A stretch of 46,079 nt of DNA, taken from an uncultured Bacillota bacterium. Its GTDB lineage: Bacteria > Bacillota_I > Bacilli_A > RFN20 > CAG-826. Location of the stretch: positions 1 through 46,079 of the forward strand of contig CAMORJ010000003.1 in assembly GCA_946623775.1 (NCBI GenBank), read 5' to 3'. The first letter of the stretch is position 1. Each line of letters begins with the position of its first letter. The position numbers and the translations under genes were made by a program. The notes under the pieces are model-generated. The model had not been told where the DNA came from and did no database searches. It saw nothing but the letters and a program-made list of their open reading frames with translations. Below are positions 38,615 through 46,079 of this stretch, one piece after another.

Positions 38615-38766
38615 TTTTATCGAAATATCAAGACGGCCGCGAGCACCCTTTTTTGTGTAAGCGTTTTCAGCAAAATTTAAAAATCTATCAAATAAAACTT
38701 GAATTTGTTGCGATGGGGTGCTAATTTTTAATCAACATCATCAGCACACAGGAGGAAACAAAACCC

Positions 38767-39039
38767 ATGAACAAAGCTGAACTCATTGCCGCCGCCGCCG
38801 CAAAGGCGGAAGTTTCTCATCGTGACGCCGAGGCTGTCGTCGAAGCAGTCCTTGAACTCATTGAAGAGAACCTCGTTGCTGGACGCGAAGTCAAGATCTC
38901 TGGCTTCGGCATCTTCGAGAAGAAGGGCCGCGCCGCCCGCGTTGGCACCAACCCCTCTTCCGGCGAGAAGATCGAAATCCCCGCTTCCAACACCGTCGGA
39001 TTCAAGCCTTCCAAAGGCCTCAGAGAGAAGCTCAACTAA
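38767..39039 (+). CDS. HU family DNA-binding protein
   Basis: MNKAELIAAAAAKAEVSHRDAEAVVEAVL, VKISGFGIFEKKGRAARVGTNPSSGEKIEIPA; AGGAGG SD. Confidence 0.95.
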   Translation: MNKAELIAAAAAKAEVSHRDAEAVVEAVLELIEENLVAGREVKISGFGIFEKKGRAARVGTNPSSGEKIEIPASNTVGFKPSKGLREKLN

Positions 39040-39058
39040 TTTAAGCCATCTCAAACCA

Positions 39059-39086
39059 AGAGCCATCCTCGCGATGGCTCTTTTTC
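39059..39086 (+). terminator. intrinsic terminator after HU gene
   Basis: AGAGCCATC-ctcgc-GATGGCTCTTTTT. Confidence 0.85.
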
Positions 39087-39102
39087 GTGTTAACATTATC
39101 CC

Positions 39103-39708
39103 ATGCTGCCAGAATGCTTCCTGCGACTTGCGAAGATCTACCGCGAACATGGCTTCCGCCTCTACATCATCGGCGGCACCTCGCGCGATATCCTTTTGGG
39201 CATCGACCCAGCGGATTTCGATTTCGTCACGGATGCGACCCCAGAGCAAGAAAAAGAATTCCTGCCGGAAGCCGATTACGCATTCGCCAAATACGGTTCC
39301 ATCAAGATATTCGATAACGGAATCGAAATCGATATCACCACTCTTCGGGAGGAAGGGGAATACATCGACTACCGCCATCCTTCCTACGTGAGATTCATCA
39401 CCTCGCCTGAGCGCGATTCCTATCGACGCGATTTCACGATCAATGCCCTTTATGTAGATGAGAATAGCAATATCCTGGATTTCCATGGAGGGATGGAAGA
39501 CCTTAAGAATAAAACCATCCGCTTCATCGGGGATCCCGACGAAAGGGTGAAGGAAGATCCCCTCCGCATCCTTAGGGCGTATCGCTTCCAAAAGCGCCTG
39601 GACGGCTTCCGCTTCGACCCCCTTACCGAAGCGGCCTTGAAACGCAACGAGGGATTGCTTGAGAAACTCAATCCAGAGAAGGTGCGTCTAGAAAGAAATA
39701 AGGAGTAG
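39103..39708 (+). CDS. CCA tRNA nucleotidyltransferase/poly(A) polymerase head-domain protein, short (201 aa)
   Basis: LYIIGGTSRDILLGIDPADFDFVTDATPEQ, RRDFTINALYVDENSNILDFHGGMEDL; ends at NPEKVRLERNKE. Confidence 0.8.
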   Translation: MLPECFLRLAKIYREHGFRLYIIGGTSRDILLGIDPADFDFVTDATPEQEKEFLPEADYAFAKYGSIKIFDNGIEIDITTLREEGEYIDYRHPSYVRFITSPERDSYRRDFTINALYVDENSNILDFHGGMEDLKNKTIRFIGDPDERVKEDPLRILRAYRFQKRLDGFRFDPLTEAALKRNEGLLEKLNPEKVRLERNKE

Positions 39709-39720
39709 AATATTGCTGCT

Positions 39721-40383
39721 ATGAACGAAACCAACCCCTTACAGGCAATAGACTTCCGTTACTTGTTGCTCGATTTATATAAGCAAGCCAGGCTCAGCGA
39801 GAATGAGCTCGCCGTGGTTCTTATGGTCGATCATCTGACCAGGCAAGGAAATGATTTGGTCACCGCCGATTTGCTCTCTTTGAAAATGAACCTTAAGGTG
39901 AAAGAGCTCGATGAGATTCTGGCAGGGCTAGTGAAACGCGGATTGATCGCATACGAAAGCAAAGGCGAAAGGCTATTCACGTCCTTGGAGCCTTTGAAGA
40001 AGGAGCTCTACCGCCTTTTCCAAGCCCAGCTTGCGAAGAACAACCAAAACCTGATGTCCGCGGATAGGGCGGAAATCCTTTCGCGACTTTACGCTTATTT
40101 TGAAAAGAGATTGAACCGCACCTTATCCCCGCTTGAGAATGAGACGCTTTCCTCTTGGCTTAACGATGCCTACACAGAAGAAGATATCAAGGATGCTTTG
40201 GAGCGCGCCCTTGCGAGCAATAGGCGCAACTTTAAGCAGGTCGATAAAATGCTTCGCACCGCAAGAAGGCGCGACGATTTGGCATTGGAAGGCGTGTCTG
40301 GCGTCGACGATAATTGGAACGCCGACATCGAACGCACGATTGCTATCGCGAAAACGCGTTGGGTTGACGATGAGGAAGAATGA
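39721..40383 (+). CDS. dnaD: DnaD domain replication initiation protein
   Basis: Winged-helix N-terminus; FEKRLNRTLSPLENETLSSWLNDAYTEEDIKDALERALASNRRNFKQVDKML; upstream of nth as in B. subtilis. Confidence 0.85.
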   Translation: MNETNPLQAIDFRYLLLDLYKQARLSENELAVVLMVDHLTRQGNDLVTADLLSLKMNLKVKELDEILAGLVKRGLIAYESKGERLFTSLEPLKKELYRLFQAQLAKNNQNLMSADRAEILSRLYAYFEKRLNRTLSPLENETLSSWLNDAYTEEDIKDALERALASNRRNFKQVDKMLRTARRRDDLALEGVSGVDDNWNADIERTIAIAKTRWVDDEEE

Positions 40384-41017
40384 TCTCTTTATCGCTTCTG
40401 CCTTAGAAGAGCTTTTGCCTGACGCAAAATGCGCCTTGGATTTCTCTACGCCCTTTCAATGCCTTGTCGCTGTTAGCCTATCCGCTCAGACGACCGATGT
40501 CGCCGTAAATCGTGTCACGCCTGCCCTCTTTTCTTCTTTTCCCGATGCTTTTGCAATGGCGGAAGCCCCGCTGGAAGAGGTCAAAAACCTTATCCGAAGC
40601 ATCGGCTTATACGACCACAAGGCGAAGAACATCATCGCTTTGTCCAAAAAGCTTGTCGAATCTTTCGGCGGCGAAGTCCCTCAAACCAGAGAAGAGCTAA
40701 CCACCTTGCCAGGAGTCGGAATCAAAACTGCGAATGTCGTTTTGGCGGAATGCTTTGGGGTCCCCGCGATCGCGGTGGACACCCATGTATCCCGCGTTGC
40801 CTTCCGCTTGGGGTATTGCAAGCAAGGGGAAGACCCGATTCGGATAGAGCAGATCCTTGAGAAGCGTTTTCCAAAGGAAACGTGGATCAAATTGCACCAT
40901 CGCATCATTTGGTTCGGAAGGCTCGTATGCCATGCGAAAAAACCCGAATGCGATAAATGCCCGCTTCAAAGCGTCTGCGCTTACTTCAAAAAGACTTCTT
41001 CCAAAACGGGAAGATAA
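40370..41017 (+). CDS. nth: endonuclease III
   Basis: VAVSLSAQTTDVAVNRVTPALF, LPGVGIKTANVVLAECFGVPAIAVDTHVSRVAFRLG, C-terminal CxnC Fe-S motif. Confidence 0.95.
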   Translation: MRKNDLFIASALEELLPDAKCALDFSTPFQCLVAVSLSAQTTDVAVNRVTPALFSSFPDAFAMAEAPLEEVKNLIRSIGLYDHKAKNIIALSKKLVESFGGEVPQTREELTTLPGVGIKTANVVLAECFGVPAIAVDTHVSRVAFRLGYCKQGEDPIRIEQILEKRFPKETWIKLHHRIIWFGRLVCHAKKPECDKCPLQSVCAYFKKTSSKTGR

Positions 41018-41583
41018 TCATAAGGAGGACGGTATCCCTCTTTGATGAGGTATCCGTTCTTTTTCATTTCCTCATACGGAATCGAGGAGCGTTCTTTCTT
41101 GTGGTAGAACTCGATGATATAGCTTGCTGGCAATAGGTAGACTTCCTTGTGGGCCTGCCAATGGATTAAGAAAAAGGCAATGCCTCCATGGAAAATCACT
41201 TTTTCTAGGTGGGCGATTTGCTGAGGCGGGATGTTGGCGAGCGGGAAAGAGGTTTTGATGCGAGTCGATTTTGCTTCGAAATCGATGTAATGCCCCTGAT
41301 AAACTCCATTGTAGTCAGTGGTGGATTGGGTCTCGAAATAGGCGTTGGTGATCTTTGGGCCATGGGTGTAATCCACCGACACGATATTGATTGGAGTGGG
41401 ACGCTTCGTGATGAGGCAAAGGCCCTTCTCGGCATAGTAATCGTTTGTTTGGTTGATGGCGGATTCAAAATCCATGCCGCGATTGCCTGCTGCAACGCGG
41501 AGAACCCTCGGCTTCTTCTCCGAGGCTTTCTTTTTGGGGGCGATTTGCTTTGGCTTGACCCCCGCTGGATAGTGGATCTCCAT
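40981..41583 (-). CDS. recU: Holliday junction resolvase RecU
   Basis: NRGMDFESAINQTNDYYAEKGLCLITKRPTPI, YQGHYIDFEAKSTRIKTSFPLANIPPQQIAHL. Confidence 0.92.
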   Translation of the reverse strand: MEIHYPAGVKPKQIAPKKKASEKKPRVLRVAAGNRGMDFESAINQTNDYYAEKGLCLITKRPTPINIVSVDYTHGPKITNAYFETQSTTDYNGVYQGHYIDFEAKSTRIKTSFPLANIPPQQIAHLEKVIFHGGIAFFLIHWQAHKEVYLLPASYIIEFYHKKERSSIPYEEMKKNGYLIKEGYRPPYDYLPVLEEVFLK

Positions 41584-42309
41584 TTACTCGAGTTCCTCGT
41601 CTATGGAACGATTCAGATCGTCGATCGTGGCGGAACCCGTTTCGGCTATCTTCGTCACGATTTTGCGGATTGGCTCAGGAACGCTCCTCGAGCGGAGAAG
41701 CGTTTTGCGGTATTCCTCGCGCACGATGTCTTTCTTCTCCAGGAACGCTTTATATAGAAGGATGAGGTTGTATGCATCCGCGCACGCGTCATGGGCCTGC
41801 CCTTCGAATTTCACATTGAAGAGCTCTAGGTTGTGCGACAAAGAGCGCCCGTTCCCGTGCTCATCAGTGACGTAGTGCTTCAAGAATGCGGCGAAGTCGA
41901 CGGTGTGCTTCGACACATAACGCGCTTCTTCCATGGATGCGTCCATGTTGTGCTCGGCCGAGGCGATGAACATCTTCGCGTCTTGATCGCCATAGGCGAC
42001 GAAAAGGCATTTTTTGTATTGCCTGCCGACGTATTTTTGCAATTGCTGCTGGGCAAGGCGGAACGTAATGCCCTTCTCTCGGATGATTTTGGAGTCGATT
42101 CCCGTCAGTTTGGTGACGAAATTCCCAATGCCTCCTTTGGGTTTGACGTAAACCTTGAAGGGCTTGAAGATCTTCTTGACGGTAAGGTCTTTCCTCAAGT
42201 CGACTTTATACGCTCCGATCTCAATGATTTCGTGGGTGACCTGCGTGCCCTCCAAGTCGATGAACACGAGGTGGAGATGGTCTTTTAATAGCTTGTTCAG
42301 TTCTTTCAT
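41584..42309 (-). CDS. 3'-5' exonuclease (DEDD, DnaQ/KapD-like)
   Basis: LVFIDLEGTQVTHEIIEIGAYKVDL, LSHNLELFNVKFEGQAHDACADAYNL. Confidence 0.8.
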   Translation of the reverse strand: MKELNKLLKDHLHLVFIDLEGTQVTHEIIEIGAYKVDLRKDLTVKKIFKPFKVYVKPKGGIGNFVTKLTGIDSKIIREKGITFRLAQQQLQKYVGRQYKKCLFVAYGDQDAKMFIASAEHNMDASMEEARYVSKHTVDFAAFLKHYVTDEHGNGRSLSHNLELFNVKFEGQAHDACADAYNLILLYKAFLEKKDIVREEYRKTLLRSRSVPEPIRKIVTKIAETGSATIDDLNRSIDEELE

Positions 42310-42375
42310 CCCGGCTATTATACCCCAACTCATTGTTTTCTTGCTTCCCATGTGCGGACGAATTAATATGAACCC

Positions 42376-43089
42376 ATGAAACGTAGGGCATCCATCGCAT
42401 TTTTATCCATCCTGACGGGTGCTCTTTTTTCGTGTGGGCAAACCAAAACCCTAACCGTGAAGGAAGGCGAAGACAGGCTTGCCGAAATAGGCGAAGCGAT
42501 ACATGCGGCCGATTACGAGTTCCCGAACAAGTTTTCCTATTCGGTGACTTCTTCTGACAACGTCGAAGGCGGAGGGCAGATGCAAAGCGCGTTCATCGCT
42601 TATTCGGCCGAAGACACTTTCTTCCAACATCTATCCAATGGCGCGATCATCTACCTGTATGCCGATAATCTGGATTTGGTGCAGCTCAATAGCAACAGCA
42701 AAAAATACACCAGGACCTCCTACGAGACCAAAGAGCAGCTTCTTGAAGCCTTTAATGCATACACGTCCCCCTTCCTTTTGGATTACAGCGCCCCCATCAT
42801 CGAGTCGCTTGTTTCCGATTTCTCTTTCCGCGATTACGCGAAGACGGAAGCAAACGAAAAAGACCCATTGCCTTATCTGAAGATCAAAAGCTCGGGCAAA
42901 GGCAGCTTATCGGTAGACGCCAAGAAGAATGCTTCCGGCGGCGTTGAAAGGGAATCGTTCTTGATTGAGGGCAACCTTCTGCGCGCCAATGTCCATTATT
43001 TGGGCACGGCATACGAAGCGACCGACCTCACCTATTCGGACACGAAACTGCATTATCCGGACCTCTCTTTATATACTTTGGCGGAATAG
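42376..43089 (+). CDS. hypothetical lipoprotein
   Basis: Signal/lipobox IAFLSILTGALFSC; no family recognised. Confidence 0.65.
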   Translation: MKRRASIAFLSILTGALFSCGQTKTLTVKEGEDRLAEIGEAIHAADYEFPNKFSYSVTSSDNVEGGGQMQSAFIAYSAEDTFFQHLSNGAIIYLYADNLDLVQLNSNSKKYTRTSYETKEQLLEAFNAYTSPFLLDYSAPIIESLVSDFSFRDYAKTEANEKDPLPYLKIKSSGKGSLSVDAKKNASGGVERESFLIEGNLLRANVHYLGTAYEATDLTYSDTKLHYPDLSLYTLAE

Positions 43090-43152
43090 TTTGATTTCTC
43101 GCGCGCAAAACAATGGAAAGGCGGATAGCCATAGGCTATAATTTTCACGTCT

Positions 43153-43518
43153 ATGGATACCACAAACATTTCGCTAACTACTTCAGACATCCTCGATAAG
43201 GTCTTTGAGCCGAACGGCAAAGGATACGATCCCGCGGAAGTCGACGCCTTCCTCGACCGCATCATCGAAGACTATCGGTCATTCGAGAATTACTACAAAG
43301 AATCGCATGCCTACATCATCGATTTGGAAAAGCAATTCCGCACGATCCGCGAGAAGTGTTCGGAGCAGGAAATCGAACTGGCCAAGCTAAAATCCAGGAT
43401 GGCGGGTATCCGCGACGATGGGACGGCGACCGTAGACAACATCAACCTCCTCGATCGCATAGACAAACTGGAAAGGGAGCTATGGCGATTGGGTGGTGAC
43501 CCATCGGCGATTAAATAA
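43153..43518 (+). CDS. DivIVA/GpsB-like cell division protein
   Basis: LTTSDILDKVFEPNGKGYDPAEVDAFLDRIIEDY followed by coiled coil; directly upstream of rnpB, as gpsB is in B. subtilis. Confidence 0.85.
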   Translation: MDTTNISLTTSDILDKVFEPNGKGYDPAEVDAFLDRIIEDYRSFENYYKESHAYIIDLEKQFRTIREKCSEQEIELAKLKSRMAGIRDDGTATVDNINLLDRIDKLERELWRLGGDPSAIK

Positions 43519-43531
43519 CTATAATTAATCA

Positions 43532-43857
43532 TCCGGCCCAGGTGACTGCTGCCAATAGGCAGAGGAAAGTCCATGCTCGCACGCTCTGCGATGAGCGTAG
43601 TGATTGCGCTAGGGGAAGAAATAACCCTAGGTACGCGGGAGCGCGTAACGGCGGAGGAACATCTGCTTCAGATGGGAATCCCTAAGGTGCCACAGAGACG
43701 AGCTTGATGGCGACATCAAGATGAAACGCGGTAAACCCCACAAGCGAGAAACCCAAATTTGGTAGGGGAAGCGCCCAATGCGAATTGAAGCAAAGGGAGC
43801 CAGGCATTGCCTGAGATAAATTGTCACCCTCGACAAAACATGGCTTATAGGGCCGGA
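43532..43857 (+). ncRNA. rnpB: RNase P RNA
   Basis: GAGGAAAGTCCATGCTCGC, CCACAGAGACGA, GATGAAACGCGGTAAACCCC, GAGATAAATTGTCACC; terminal pairing TCCGGCCC/GGGCCGGA. Confidence 0.95.
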
Positions 43858-43878
43858 CACTCATTCGAAAGGAAATTC

Positions 43879-44520
43879 ATGAACATCCCAACCAAAATCA
43901 CAACCGCTCGAATCGTGCTCGTCGTAGCGATGCTCATCGGGCTTTTCGTTTGCTCCGTGATTCCTGGTTTCGTCGCCCCAACGCTTGGCGGTTCCGGGAT
44001 CAACGTCGTGTACTTGATCGCCGGCATCGTCTTCGTCGTCGCAAGCGGAACCGATTGGCTGGATGGCTACCTTGCAAGGAAGTGGAATCAGGTCACGGAT
44101 TTAGGCAAATTCCTTGACCCGATCGCCGACAAGCTCTTGGTCAACAGCGTCCTCGTGTTCCTTGCCGTTCCCTTCGCATTCGCCCCAAATCAGATACACG
44201 TCCCCGCCTTCTGCGTCATTTTGATGATCGGCCGCGACCTTGTGGTCGACGCCCTCCGCTTCGTCGCCGCGAAGAAGAACTATGTCATCGCCGCGAATAT
44301 GTTCGGCAAAGCCAAGACCGTTGCCCAGATGGTCGCGTTGCCATTTGTCTTCCTGAACGATTGGCCGTTCTCTTATTTCTCCGCCTCTTGGCCTGAGTAT
44401 GCCAAGCCATCGATTATCCTGGTCTATATCGCGACCGCTTTGTCTTTGCTATCCGGAATCATCTACGTGGTGCAGAACCGCGGCGTTTTGAAACAGGGGG
44501 ACAACAATGAACGACAATAA
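43879..44520 (+). CDS. pgsA: CDP-diacylglycerol-glycerol-3-phosphate 3-phosphatidyltransferase
   Basis: NIPTKITTARIVLV, SGTDWLDGYLARKWNQVTDLGKFLDPIADKLLV CDP-alcohol motif. Confidence 0.94.
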   Translation: MNIPTKITTARIVLVVAMLIGLFVCSVIPGFVAPTLGGSGINVVYLIAGIVFVVASGTDWLDGYLARKWNQVTDLGKFLDPIADKLLVNSVLVFLAVPFAFAPNQIHVPAFCVILMIGRDLVVDALRFVAAKKNYVIAANMFGKAKTVAQMVALPFVFLNDWPFSYFSASWPEYAKPSIILVYIATALSLLSGIIYVVQNRGVLKQGDNNERQ

Positions 44521-45040
44521 TGCCCATGACATGCTTCAGACCCTGGCATCAAAGGGTTTGACCTTGGGATGCGTGGAATCCTTGACCGGCGGAATGTTCG
44601 CCGCCAGGATCTGCTCCGTCCCCGGCGCCTCCAACGTCTTTAAAGGCGGCCTTATCACCTATGCGCCTGAGTTAAAGACAAAACTCGCGTTCGTGAAACC
44701 TGAGCTCATCAAAAACTATGGAGTCGTCTCGGAAGAAGTGGCTTTGGCCATGGCGACCGGAGGGGCGAAAGCCCTTGACGTCGATGTCGTCGTCTCCTGC
44801 ACGGGCAACGCAGGCCCGACCGCCCAAGAAGGCGAAGCCCCCGTTGGGCGCGTGTACCTTGGACTTTATTACAATGGGTACGCCTGGTGCGTCCCTCTCC
44901 AGTTGTCTGGCGACAGGGACCAAATCCGTGAGTATGTCGTCGATTCGATGATAAATTTGGTCGAATCTTTGTTCACGGAGCACAAAAATATACAAATTGA
45001 GCAAAAACAGGAGCCCTTTTTCGAAAAAAAAGACAATTAG
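44507..45040 (+). CDS. CinA family protein (PncC-like nicotinamide-nucleotide amidohydrolase domain)
   Basis: LTLGCVESLTGGMFAARICSVPGASNVFKGGLITYAPELK, GNAGPTAQEGEAPVGRVYLGL. Confidence 0.92.
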   Translation: MNDNNAHDMLQTLASKGLTLGCVESLTGGMFAARICSVPGASNVFKGGLITYAPELKTKLAFVKPELIKNYGVVSEEVALAMATGGAKALDVDVVVSCTGNAGPTAQEGEAPVGRVYLGLYYNGYAWCVPLQLSGDRDQIREYVVDSMINLVESLFTEHKNIQIEQKQEPFFEKKDN

Positions 45041-45059
45041 ATAAGTGGAGGGAAAAATT

Positions 45060-46079
45060 ATGGCAACAAATCCAGATCTTCCAAACAAAGACAAAGCGCT
45101 CGAGGAAGCGCTCAAAGGCATCGAAAAGACCTTTGGCAAAGGCAGCATCATGCGCCTTGGGGAACGTCCTCACGTCGACGTCGACGTCATTCCCAGCGGA
45201 TCCATCCTTTTGGATCAAGCCCTCGGAGTAGGAGGCTACCCCAAGGGAAGGATCGTGGAAATCTACGGTCCTGAATCCTCCGGCAAGACCACTCTTGCCT
45301 TGGAGGCCATCGCCCAAGCTCAGAAAAAGGGAGGCCGCGCCGCGTTTATCGACGCCGAGCACTCCATCGACCCTGAGTATGCGGCGAAACTCGGCGTCGA
45401 TATCGACGAGCTGATTCTATCGCAGCCGGATAACGGCGAGCAGGCTCTTGAGATCACCGAGCGTTTAGCGGAATCCGGCGCGATCGATATCATCGTCGTC
45501 GACTCCGTCGCGGCTTTGGTCCCGCAAGCCGAGATCGAAGGCACCATGACCGACAATCAGGTTGGCTTGCAGGCCCGCTTGATGTCCAAAGGCCTCCGCA
45601 AAATCGCCGGCATGCTCAACAAGACCGGCACCGTCGTCATCTTCATCAACCAGCTTCGCGAGAAAGTCGGCGTCCTTTACGGCAATCCCGAAACCACGAC
45701 CGGCGGCCGCGCGCTGAAGTTCTATGCCTCCATCCGCATCGACATCCGCCGCGCTGAAGCGATCAAGGCCGGAACAGAGATCATCGGCAACTCCGTCAAA
45801 ATCAAAATCGTCAAGAACAAGGTCTCGCCTCCGTTCAAGTCCTGCACCATCGACATGATCTATGGTGTCGGCATCTCCAAGTTCGCTGAGCTTCTCGATG
45901 TCGGCGAGCAGTTCGGATTGCTCCAGAAGACAGGTGCCTGGTACACCTATAACGGCGAGAAGATCGGCAATGGACGCGAAGCCGCGAAGGCATATCTCAG
46001 GGACCGCCCCGAGGTCGCTGCCGAACTCGAAGAGAAGGTCCGCCTCGCTCTCCGCCCGAAAGCGAACGAAGACGGCGTC
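45060..46079 (+). CDS. recA: recombinase RecA (3' end beyond window)
   Basis: [63 protein letters not shown]. Confidence 0.97.
   Translation, partial: MATNPDLPNKDKALEEALKGIEKTFGKGSIMRLGERPHVDVDVIPSGSILLDQALGVGGYPKGRIVEIYGPESSGKTTLALEAIAQAQKKGGRAAFIDAEHSIDPEYAAKLGVDIDELILSQPDNGEQALEITERLAESGAIDIIVVDSVAALVPQAEIEGTMTDNQVGLQARLMSKGLRKIAGMLNKTGTVVIFINQLREKVGVLYGNPETTTGGRALKFYASIRIDIRRAEAIKAGTEIIGNSVKIKIVKNKVSPPFKSCTIDMIYGVGISKFAELLDVGEQFGLLQKTGAWYTYNGEKIGNGREAAKAYLRDRPEVAAELEEKVRLALRPKANEDGV

Noticed and set aside
43627-43864. Minus-strand ORFs (60-77 aa) inside rnpB
   Set aside because: They lie within the RNase P RNA, whose conserved motifs fully explain the sequence.
1-46079. CRISPR array, IS element, prophage or integron
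   Set aside because: No regularly spaced direct repeats, transposase, integrase or phage structural genes were seen; gene content is core housekeeping.

Overview
This window is core chromosome from a Bacillota/Mycoplasmatota-like bacterium. It uses standard stop codons, genes lie on both strands, and no tRNA, rRNA, IS element, prophage or CRISPR array was seen. From left to right: PPi-type phosphofructokinase; LMW-PTP; a TrpXYZ-like ABC operon (minus strand); GtrA; MFS transporter; Zn-dependent PLC-like protein; a HipB/CtkA-HipA-like pair; a preQ1-I riboswitch with a VUT/YhhQ queuosine-precursor transporter; SDR; patatin; a GT-B-like protein with TetR; a LPG-synthase-TM flippase with GT4; recX; yhaM; HIT; two large lipoproteins (one parvulin/PrsA-like); sufCDSUB; mnmG-rsmG-parA-parB; a large membrane protein; an FMN riboswitch with ribU; ferredoxin; cmk-der; HU; a short CCA-type nucleotidyltransferase; dnaD-nth; recU; an exonuclease; a lipoprotein; a DivIVA/GpsB protein; rnpB; pgsA; a cinA-like gene; and 5' recA. 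The strongest candidate for something undescribed is the leader of the TrpXYZ-like ABC operon (about 4722-4938, minus strand). It has a consensus -35, a Shine-Dalgarno, a 24-codon peptide ending FYYYFGYYYR (6 Tyr, 3 Phe in the last 14 residues), mutually exclusive helices and an intrinsic terminator before the first structural gene. This looks like a ribosome-mediated, tyrosine-sensing attenuator. Other leads are a C-rich hairpin whose loop complements the downstream patatin SD, several operons with a -10 element 6 nt before the start codon (leaderless mRNAs), an operator-like palindrome inside the hipB promoter, a ParB with degenerate CTP-binding motifs, and a CCA-type enzyme reduced to its catalytic head. 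All calls were made by eye; no searches or folding programs were run.
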